This document shows, piece after piece, positions 1 through 5,562 of a DNA stretch of 6,147 bases. The stretch is from Deltaproteobacteria bacterium. Lineage in GTDB: Bacteria; UBA10199; DSSB01. The translations under genes and the position numbers were made by a program. Below the pieces are notes generated by a model. The model was not told the DNA's origin and ran no database searches. It was given only the letters and a program-made list of their open reading frames with translations. The stretch lies in NCBI GenBank assembly GCA_020440745.1, contig JAGRNM010000085.1, positions 1-6,147 of the forward strand, given 5' to 3'. The first letter of the stretch is position 1. Each line of letters opens with the position of its first letter.

Positions 1-994
1 CAGCTTTTTTACCCGCATCGCTAAGCGCTTTTTTAACTGGCTCAAAACTACGTAGGAATAAGTCTTCGCAAAGAGACTCAAACTTAGCACGGCTTAATTT
101 AAGATTCATATGCTTAGGACCGCTGGCATCGGCTGTTAAGAAGGGAAGATTAATTTCCGTCTCCATAGCACTGCTGAGTTCGATTTTGGCCTTTTCAGCA
201 GCTTCTCTTAAACGCTGCAAAACCATGCGGTCTTGGCTGACATCGATGCCTTGGTCTTTTTTAAATTCGCTAATAAGATAGTTGATTAAGACCTGGTCAA
301 TATTATCACCGCCCAAATGGGTATCACCATTGGTGGAGACTACTTCGACGACGTTTTCTCCCACTTCTAGGATGGAGATATCAAAGGTACCACCACCAAA
401 GTCATAGACAGCAATGAGTTCGTTTTTCTTTTTGTCTAAACCATAGGCAAGGGCTGCGGCGGTGGGTTCGTTAACAATACGTTTGACATCTAGACCGGCA
501 ATTTTACCGGCGTCTTTAGTGGCCTGTCTTTGACTGTCATTAAAATAAGCCGGAACCGTAATAACGGCCTCGTTGACTTTTTCTCCTAGATAATCTTCAG
601 CGGCTTCTTTGAGTTTACGCAAAACCTTGGCACTAATTTCGGGGGGGGCGTATTCTTTACCATGGGCCTCTACAGCCACATCTCCATTGCTTTTTTTGAT
701 TATTTTATAAGGTACCATTTTAATTTCTTCTGGTACCTCGTCGTACTTTCGACCAATAAAACGCTTGATAGAATAGATGGTGTTTTCTGGGTTGGTTACC
801 GCTTGTCGCTTAGCCGCTGTGCCCACCAAGACTTCTCCATCCTTGGTAAAAGCTACTACAGAAGGAGTGGTACGGTTACCTTCCTGGTTGGCAATAATTT
901 TAGGCTCTCCACCTTCCATGACCGAGACACAACTATTGGTGGTTCCTAGGTCAATGCCGATGATTTTTGATGTAGTGTTTCCCTTTTTTGCCAT
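1..994 (-). CDS. dnaK: Chaperone protein DnaK (Hsp70), N-terminal 331 residues, cut by window edge
   Basis: Hsp70 is the ATP-driven chaperone that binds unfolded polypeptides in the cytoplasm, working with DnaJ and GrpE. The reverse complement gives an open frame of 331 codons from the ATG at 992-994 with no stop before the window edge. Most of the nucleotide-binding domain is present. The phosphate-1 loop IDLGTTNS is at residues 14-21, the Hsp70 hallmark NEPTAAALAYG at 175-185, the phosphate-2 loop YDFGGGTFDIS at 197-207, and THLGGD at 225-230. The linker and substrate-binding domain lie outside. The start is supported by AAAGGA six bases upstream. It gives an N-terminus (MAKKGNTTSK) about eight residues longer than that of E. 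coli DnaK, and chlamydial DnaK has a similar extension. The gene lies downstream of the 248-residue gene on the same strand. Identification is certain from the motifs; the taxonomic hint is only inference. Confidence 0.98.
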   Translation of the reverse strand, partial: MAKKGNTTSKIIGIDLGTTNSCVSVMEGGEPKIIANQEGNRTTPSVVAFTKDGEVLVGTAAKRQAVTNPENTIYSIKRFIGRKYDEVPEEIKMVPYKIIKKSNGDVAVEAHGKEYAPPEISAKVLRKLKEAAEDYLGEKVNEAVITVPAYFNDSQRQATKDAGKIAGLDVKRIVNEPTAAALAYGLDKKKNELIAVYDFGGGTFDISILEVGENVVEVVSTNGDTHLGGDNIDQVLINYLISEFKKDQGIDVSQDRMVLQRLREAAEKAKIELSSAMETEINLPFLTADASGPKHMNLKLSRAKFESLCEDLFLRSFEPVKKALSDAGKKA

Positions 995-1000
995 GGTAGT

Positions 1001-1006
1001 TCCTTT
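1001..1006 (-). promoter_or_regulatory. Ribosome binding site of dnaK
   Basis: Read on the minus strand the bases are AAAGGA, followed by a six-base spacer and the ATG at 992-994. This fixes the dnaK start and supports the extended N-terminus. It is one of only two clear Shine-Dalgarno sequences in the window; the other precedes dnaJ. Confidence 0.75.
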
Positions 1007-1026
1007 TTTAATTTAGAAATAATTTT

Positions 1027-1053
1027 AATAAAGCGATTGGTTTGCACTTTATT
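1027..1053. repeat. 9-9-9 inverted repeat upstream of dnaK, CIRCE-like geometry
   Basis: The left arm AATAAAGCG (1027-1035) and right arm CACTTTATT (1045-1053) are complementary at 8 of 9 positions and are separated by nine bases. The one mismatch would be a G-U pair in the dnaK-strand RNA. The repeat ends 33 bases before the dnaK start codon. The HrcA operator CIRCE has the same 9-9-9 layout and usually sits before dnaK or groE operons, but its arms (TTAGCACTC / GAGTGCTAA) do not match these. It could be a divergent operator, an RNA hairpin in the dnaK leader, or chance in AT-rich DNA. No convincing -35/-10 pair was found around it. Confidence 0.35.
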
Positions 1054-1104
1054 TTGTCCACTTTATCCTTCTCTGTGGGAGAGATAGGTCGAAGCCCGTT
1101 AATG

Positions 1105-1851
1105 TCAAGGGACTTGGTCGTCTTTTTCTTCTTCTAAAGAGACAATTTCTTCAAGAAAGTCCAGGCTTTCTTCGTCCTTGAGTGCTGGTTTTTTAGCTGT
1201 CTCTTCATAGTAGGTTTTGTGAAGAGACTGGAGTTTGTTTTCTTTTTCCCGACCTTGATAGGCATCTTTAAAGGAGGGTAGGACGGTAGGAGTTTTTTTG
1301 GGTCCTTTTTCTAGAGCAAAGGGATCAGCTAGTTGGGGTTTAGTAAGGGATTCTACTAGGCATTCTAAGTGACGAATGACGCTGGGTTTTTTCTTAAGTA
1401 ATTGTTTAAGAAAATTCTTAAACTTACTGTTATAATTGTATTTTTCCCCATAAAAAAATTTTTGTTTAAGAGGTCCTTCTAGTAAGTGAATCCATTGTTT
1501 AAGTTCTAGAGAGGTCTCAAAGCGTAAGACTTTATGATACATTTCTAAAAACCAGGACTTAGGCTGTTTTTGATCAGGGAGGTTTTCTGGCTTAAAGGGC
1601 TGATTGATGGGTTCTGAATAAAGAAAACGCTTGAGATAGATAAGGTCTTTTTTATTCAGTTGATAAATCGCTTCTTCTTCTTGCCAGTATTTTTGCCAGG
1701 CTTCTACCCAGGTTTTTTTAGTAAATTTGGGTTGCTCTACCAAGCCTTGGTCAAAGCAAGACTCCACTTGGGCAAGGCTTAAGCTTAAGGGCTCGGTTTT
1801 TTGTCCCTTGGAGAGATAAAGCCAAAGAATTTCTTCAATATTTAATTCCAT
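1105..1851 (-). CDS. Uncharacterised 248-residue cytoplasmic protein upstream of dnaK
   Basis: I do not recognise a family for this protein. It has no signal peptide and no hydrophobic stretch long enough for a membrane segment, so it is probably cytoplasmic. Residues 1-170 are rich in Lys, Trp, Tyr, Phe and Leu and look mostly helical, with strongly basic patches around 143-155. Residues 171-225 are rich in Pro and Lys and probably flexible. The tail (226-246) is strongly acidic. There are only two cysteines (32 and 164), so no metal-binding cluster. Residues 193-204 resemble the start of the DnaJ C-terminal domain (SF..AYQG.EKE), which may be chance. It is not GrpE: it lacks the long N-terminal coiled coil and the GrpE signature. 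The start is the first ATG after a good promoter but has no Shine-Dalgarno sequence. With dnaK 110 bases downstream on the same strand, the two may be co-transcribed. Confidence 0.8.
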   Translation of the reverse strand: MELNIEEILWLYLSKGQKTEPLSLSLAQVESCFDQGLVEQPKFTKKTWVEAWQKYWQEEEAIYQLNKKDLIYLKRFLYSEPINQPFKPENLPDQKQPKSWFLEMYHKVLRFETSLELKQWIHLLEGPLKQKFFYGEKYNYNSKFKNFLKQLLKKKPSVIRHLECLVESLTKPQLADPFALEKGPKKTPTVLPSFKDAYQGREKENKLQSLHKTYYEETAKKPALKDEESLDFLEEIVSLEEEKDDQVP

Positions 1852-1872
1852 AAATTAACTTTTTTAGGTCAT

Positions 1873-1902
1873 TTGACATAAAAACTCATCTTATTATCTA
1901 CT
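1873..1902 (+). promoter_or_regulatory. Possible promoter for the dnaJ-moxR operon
   Basis: A perfect -35 hexamer TTGACA lies at 1873-1878. The best -10 at a permitted distance is TCTACT (1897-1902), which matches four of six positions after an 18-base spacer. A better -10 (TATTAT, 1892-1897) is only 13 bases away, which is too close. The site overlaps the minus-strand promoter, so the two may compete for polymerase. No CIRCE element and no sigma-32-type site was found in this gap. Confidence 0.35.
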
Positions 1903-1920
1903 CATTTGTCTTTCTATCAA
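1893..1920 (-). promoter_or_regulatory. Predicted sigma-70-type promoter for the 248-residue gene (and possibly dnaK)
   Basis: On the minus strand a -35 box TTGATA (1915-1920) and a -10 box GATAAT (1893-1898) are separated by 16 bases; each matches consensus at five of six positions. Transcription would begin near 1886 and leave a leader of about 35 bases before the ATG at 1849-1851. This is the best promoter match in the window. No terminator is seen between this gene and dnaK, so transcripts could run on into dnaK. Confidence 0.5.
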
Positions 1921-1930
1921 GGCTTTGTTA

Positions 1931-1935
1931 AGGGG
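1931..1935 (+). promoter_or_regulatory. Ribosome binding site of dnaJ
   Basis: AGGGG lies eight bases before the ATG at 1944 and supports that start. The J domain begins immediately after this codon, as expected for DnaJ. Confidence 0.65.
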
Positions 1936-1943
1936 TCGCCTCT

Positions 1944-3047
1944 ATGAAAACTTGTTATTACCAAATATTAGAGATTGATAGAAGCGCTCAAGAGAGCGAG
2001 ATCAAAGCAGCCTATCGTAAAAAGGCTTTTGAATACCACCCTGATCGCAATACTTCTCCAAAAGCGGAAGATCTCTTTAAAGAGGCTAGTGAAGCCTATG
2101 AAGTCTTAAGCGACCCTCAAAAACGAGCTATTTATGACCAATATGGCCACGAAGGTCTAGACCGGCAAGGGATGCATCATGGTTATGGAAATATGAATGA
2201 TATTTTTAGCCATTTTGGCGACTTGTTTGAGGATTTTTTTGGCATGGGGCGCCGTCAAAGATCCCGTTCTGCTGGTCCTAGACACGGTCGGGATCTCCAC
2301 TATGAACTCAGCTTAAGTTTTGAGGAGGCTTATCAAGGAGTAGAAAAAGAACTCCGAGTGCCCAGGCAAAAGACCTGTCATCTTTGCGAAGGCAGGGGTT
2401 ACCCTAAAGACGCCCAAGTTAAAACCTGTTCTACCTGCGGGGGTAGAGGACAGGTGGTCCAGAGCCAAGGCTTTTTTACCCTTTCTACAACCTGTCCTAG
2501 TTGTGGAGGTCAGGGTCAGACAGTAGAAAAATCTTGTGAGGAATGTCTAGGAAGAGGTCGCCTGCAAGAAATCAAGAACCTTAAAGTCAAGGTACCTGCT
2601 GGTGTAGACCACGGTATGCAGATCTGTCTTAGAGGAGAGGGTGAGGAAGGAAGGCTTGGAGGGTCTCCGGGAGACTTATATGTGGTCTTAAGGGTAGCAG
2701 AAAGTAAAGATTTTAGAAGAGAAGGCCAAGATCTTTGGATTAAAAAGACCATTAATGTAGCTCAAGCGGCTTTAGGCATCCACCTTAAGGTTAAGGGGCC
2801 TTCCGGTGAGGACTTAGACTTAGAAGTGCCACCTGGTGTGCAAAGTGGAGAAGTTTTAGGTCTAAAAAAGCAAGGGATGCCAGGAGTAGGTAGAGAAAAA
2901 CATGGAGATCTTAAGGTGGAAATACTTGTTAAAGTGCCTAGTCGCCTAAGTAAAAAACAAAAAGAACTTTTTAAGGAACTTGAGAAAACTTTAGAAGAAA
3001 AAGATTCGTCTTTGAGTAAAAAATTAAAAAATAAACTAGGGCTTTAA
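1944..3047 (+). CDS. dnaJ: Chaperone protein DnaJ (type I Hsp40)
   Basis: DnaJ is the cytoplasmic co-chaperone that delivers unfolded clients to DnaK and stimulates its ATPase. All type I domains are present in 367 residues, the usual length. The J domain spans about 4-68, with the HPD triad at 32-34. A short Gly/Phe-type linker (about 69-115) includes the NDIF sequence at 85-88. The zinc region has four complete CxxCxGxG-type motifs, starting at Cys145, Cys162, Cys184 and Cys198. C-terminal substrate-binding domains follow to about 335, and then a Lys/Glu-rich tail. Oddities are LEI in place of the common LGV near the N-terminus, and a linker poor in Gly-Gly-Phe repeats but rich in Met, His and Arg. 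The gene ends with tandem stops (TAATAA). It is divergent from dnaK and heads the moxR cluster, with only 22 bases to moxR. Confidence 0.96.
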   Translation: MKTCYYQILEIDRSAQESEIKAAYRKKAFEYHPDRNTSPKAEDLFKEASEAYEVLSDPQKRAIYDQYGHEGLDRQGMHHGYGNMNDIFSHFGDLFEDFFGMGRRQRSRSAGPRHGRDLHYELSLSFEEAYQGVEKELRVPRQKTCHLCEGRGYPKDAQVKTCSTCGGRGQVVQSQGFFTLSTTCPSCGGQGQTVEKSCEECLGRGRLQEIKNLKVKVPAGVDHGMQICLRGEGEEGRLGGSPGDLYVVLRVAESKDFRREGQDLWIKKTINVAQAALGIHLKVKGPSGEDLDLEVPPGVQSGEVLGLKKQGMPGVGREKHGDLKVEILVKVPSRLSKKQKELFKELEKTLEEKDSSLSKKLKNKLGL

Positions 3048-3069
3048 TAAGAAAGGTCGGTGCTTAATC

Positions 3070-4059
3070 ATGATGAACGATGCACTGAAACAAACACTTA
3101 ACCTTGTTCAATCCTACCAACCCCTCATGGCCAGCGCTTTAGAAGAAGCAGGCAAGATTTTAGTGGGACAACGTTATTTATTAGAGCGTCTTTTGATGGG
3201 GCTTTTATTAGAGGGACATATCTTAGTAGAGGGTGTCCCTGGTCTAGCTAAGACCACGGCGGTCAAGGCTTTGGCCAAAGTGGTGGGGGCCAGGTTTCAG
3301 CGTTTACAGTTTACTCCTGATTTATTACCGGCGGACTTAATGGGTACCCAAATTTATAGCCCCAAGACTCAGGAATTTACCGTCAAAAAAGGACCCATCT
3401 TTGCCAATATTATTTTAGCCGATGAGATTAACCGAGCCCCTGCCAAGGTACAGTCGGCTCTTTTAGAAGCTATGCAGGAAAAACAAGTAACCATTGGAGA
3501 AGAGACTTTTTCTTTAGAAAGCCCCTTTGTGGTCTTGGCTACTCAAAACCCCATCGAGCAAGAGGGCACCTATCCTTTGCCCGAAGCTCAAGTGGATCGT
3601 TTTTTATTAAAACTCAATGTAGGTTATCCTAGTCTTCAAGAAGAACAAGAGATCATGGACCGAGCTTTGTCTCAAAACTTTGATACTATCCAAGCAAAGT
3701 TAAATCCAGAAGAGCTTAAAGATATCCAAAAACTGATTCAAAGTCTTTACGTAGATCCTAAATTAAAAGACTACATTGTGCGCATTGTGGACGCCACTCG
3801 CCGTCCAAAGGAAATGGTTCCTGAGGTCGCCTCTTATATTCAATTTGGCGCTTCTCCCCGTGGTAGTATTGGTCTTAATTTAGCAGCTAGGGTGCAAGCC
3901 TTTTTGCAAGGAAGGGCTTTTGTGACTCCACAGGACGTTAAAGTCATGGCCCCCGATGTTTTACGGCATCGTATCTTACTTAATTATGTTGCTGAAGCAG
4001 AAGAAATGACTAGCGACATGGTCTTGGAAAAGATCTTAGAAAAAGTAGAGGTCCCTTGA
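3070..4059 (+). CDS. moxR: MoxR-family AAA+ ATPase
   Basis: MoxR proteins are AAA+ ATPases of the helix-2-insert clade. They are thought to act as chaperones or activators for partner VWA proteins encoded nearby; RavA-ViaA of E. coli is a studied relative. The 329-residue length is typical. Visible motifs are Walker A GVPGLAKT (55-62), Walker B IILADEIN (114-121), sensor 1 ATQNP (157-161), EAQVDRF with the likely arginine finger (172-178) and sensor 2 GASPRGS (260-266). All catalytic residues look intact, so it should be active. There is no signal peptide or membrane segment, so it is cytoplasmic. Two ATG codons are adjacent at 3070 and 3073. The nearest Shine-Dalgarno-like run (AGAAAGG, 3050-3056) is 13 bases from the first, which is long. 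The DUF58 gene follows. The symbol names the family; the exact substrate is unknown. Confidence 0.93.
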   Translation: MMNDALKQTLNLVQSYQPLMASALEEAGKILVGQRYLLERLLMGLLLEGHILVEGVPGLAKTTAVKALAKVVGARFQRLQFTPDLLPADLMGTQIYSPKTQEFTVKKGPIFANIILADEINRAPAKVQSALLEAMQEKQVTIGEETFSLESPFVVLATQNPIEQEGTYPLPEAQVDRFLLKLNVGYPSLQEEQEIMDRALSQNFDTIQAKLNPEELKDIQKLIQSLYVDPKLKDYIVRIVDATRRPKEMVPEVASYIQFGASPRGSIGLNLAARVQAFLQGRAFVTPQDVKVMAPDVLRHRILLNYVAEAEEMTSDMVLEKILEKVEVP

Positions 4060-4116
4060 TTCATTGTTTGTTATAAAATTCTTCTTTACCAATAACTAAT
4101 AACCAACAACAAATTT

Positions 4117-4992
4117 ATGTTATCACCAGAGGTTTTAAAAAAAGTTCGTCATATTCAGCTTAAGACTCGTTACTTGGCTAATGAGATTTTTAGTGGAGAA
4201 TACGAAAGCGCCTTTAGGGGTCGAGGAATGGAGTTTGAAGAAGTCAGAGAATACACCCCTGGAGATGATGTCCGTAGTATTGATTGGAATGTCACAGCGC
4301 GCATGAATCGGCCCTTTATTAAAGTCTACCGAGAGGAAAGAGAAATGAATGTGATGTTGTTGGTGGATTTAAGCGCTTCTTTAAATCTAGGCAGTCGTAC
4401 TCGGTTAAAAAAAGAAAGCGTTGCTGAATTAGCAGCTCTTTTAGCTTATGCAGCGGCAAAAAGTAACGACAGGGTAGGTTTAATGCTATTTACCGATAAG
4501 GTAGAGTTTTATCTTCCTGCTAAAAAAGGTCGGGGGCATATCTATCGAGTGATCCAAGAAGTGCTCAGCCGCTCTTCTCAAGGTAAGAAAACTAATATTG
4601 AGTCTGCTTTAGAATATTTCATGAGGGTCATGCATCGTCGTTCTATTGTTTTTGTGATTAGTGATTTTTTAGATCAAAACTTTGAAAAAGCATTAAGCAT
4701 AACCCGTAGAAAACACGACGTTGTTTGTTTAAAGCTCTTTGATCCTCTGGAAAAATCCCTTCCTAGCATGGGTTATGTCTACTTGACGGACCCTGAAAGT
4801 GGAGAGAGTTTTTGGCTTCAGACTCAAGGTAAGGCTTTTCATAACAAATATCATGCTATTGCTCAGAATTGGATGGAAGAATCTCAAAAGGTTTTTAGAC
4901 ACTCTGGAGTAGATCATGTGCTTTTAGATCAGAGTAGTGATTATATGGAGCCACTTCTGCAATTTTTTCGTCTTAGAGAAAAAAGAGCTTAA
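4117..4992 (+). CDS. DUF58 domain protein (VWA-like fold), MoxR partner
   Basis: DUF58 proteins almost always follow moxR and are presumed partners or targets of the ATPase. The family signature is clear at residues 35-62: a Gly-rich GRGMEF, then REYTPGDD (44-51) and IDWNVTAR (55-62). A VWA-like domain follows with the metal-site motif DLSAS (84-88), a likely metal-coordinating Thr159 and an Asp at 183 in VISDFLD. The 291-residue length fits the short soluble DUF58 class; no membrane segment is present, unlike longer DUF58 proteins with two N-terminal helices. It lies 57 bases after moxR. Its ATG is preceded by an A/C-rich leader without a Shine-Dalgarno sequence. The family assignment is firm, while the biochemical role is only inferred from context. 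Confidence 0.92.
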   Translation: MLSPEVLKKVRHIQLKTRYLANEIFSGEYESAFRGRGMEFEEVREYTPGDDVRSIDWNVTARMNRPFIKVYREEREMNVMLLVDLSASLNLGSRTRLKKESVAELAALLAYAAAKSNDRVGLMLFTDKVEFYLPAKKGRGHIYRVIQEVLSRSSQGKKTNIESALEYFMRVMHRRSIVFVISDFLDQNFEKALSITRRKHDVVCLKLFDPLEKSLPSMGYVYLTDPESGESFWLQTQGKAFHNKYHAIAQNWMEESQKVFRHSGVDHVLLDQSSDYMEPLLQFFRLREKRA

Positions 4993-5010
4993 GACTTTAG
5001 CTTTTTACCT

Positions 5011-5559
5011 ATGAATGGAGAAACTATCCCCAACTTAGAAGAGATGAAGGATATCTTAGATATCCAAGGTTTTGCTTTGTGGGATTTAAGTTTACTTCAG
5101 TGGATTGCTTTAGCTCTTTTAGGCCTTTTAATATTAATTTTAGCTTACTTGATCTATCGGCGTTTTTTTAGAAAAAAAAATCTCCCTATCCCTTTAAGTC
5201 CTTTAGCCCAAGCCTTACAAAGACTTGATAGCCTTAAGATTCCCTCTATTCACCAAGTTAAAGAGGTGAGAGTTTTTTATTTTGAATTAAGTGAATGTTT
5301 TAGAAGTTTTTTAGAAGGAGAAAAGAAATTAGAAGCTAAAGAGGCTACTTCAGAAGAATTAAAGCCTTTATTGGAAAAATCTCGTTTTTTTAATCAAGAA
5401 GAACTTAAAAATTGTTTTGAGTTTTTAGAGACAGCTGATTTGGCCAAGTTTGCTAGGTGGCTTCCAGAAAAAGAAGCTTTGCCTAAGCATTATGAATTTT
5501 GTCGTCACATGATATTACAACTAGCTAATCCAGAACCTAAAGAGAAAGAAGAAACCTAA
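5011..5559 (+). CDS. Single-pass membrane protein of the moxR/bat cluster (DUF4381-like)
   Basis: This 182-residue protein has one strong transmembrane helix at about 28-49, followed by a basic stop-transfer segment (YRRFFRKK, 49-56). The likely topology is a short N-terminus outside and the remaining 125 or so residues in the cytoplasm. The cytoplasmic part contains FYFELSECFRSFLE (88-101), then a TSEEL segment and DLAKFARWLPE. This pattern resembles proteins of the DUF4381 type, which lie between DUF58 and VWA genes in moxR/bat clusters. I assign that relation by layout and pattern, without a profile search. It starts 18 bases after DUF58 with no Shine-Dalgarno sequence and ends three bases before the VWA gene, so translational coupling is likely. 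Its role is unknown; it may anchor or regulate the MoxR-VWA assembly at the inner membrane. Confidence 0.8.
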   Translation: MNGETIPNLEEMKDILDIQGFALWDLSLLQWIALALLGLLILILAYLIYRRFFRKKNLPIPLSPLAQALQRLDSLKIPSIHQVKEVRVFYFELSECFRSFLEGEKKLEAKEATSEELKPLLEKSRFFNQEELKNCFEFLETADLAKFARWLPEKEALPKHYEFCRHMILQLANPEPKEKEET

Positions 5560-5562
5560 ACC

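Noticed and set aside
662..1016. Two overlapping plus-strand open frames opposite dnaK
   Set aside because: They lie antisense to the highly conserved DnaK N-terminus, have no supporting start signals and resemble no family.
1054..1062. TGGACA on the minus strand as a -35 box for dnaK
   Set aside because: No acceptable -10 lies 16-18 bases downstream; the nearest AT-rich hexamer is 22 bases away.
1070..1084. Small hairpin (TCTCT, five-base loop, AGAGA) after the 248-residue gene
   Set aside because: A five-base stem with no following T tract on the transcribed strand is too weak to call a terminator.
2516..2752. Minus-strand open frame inside dnaJ
   Set aside because: It is antisense to the conserved DnaJ zinc and C-terminal domains; its Ser/Pro/Leu-rich composition is typical of a shadow frame.
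4072..4077. TATAAA between moxR and the DUF58 gene as an internal promoter
   Set aside because: No -35-like hexamer lies at a suitable distance; TTGATT at 4056-4061 is only ten bases away.
4729..4917. Minus-strand open frame inside the DUF58 gene
   Set aside because: It is short, antisense to a clear family member and has no ribosome binding site.
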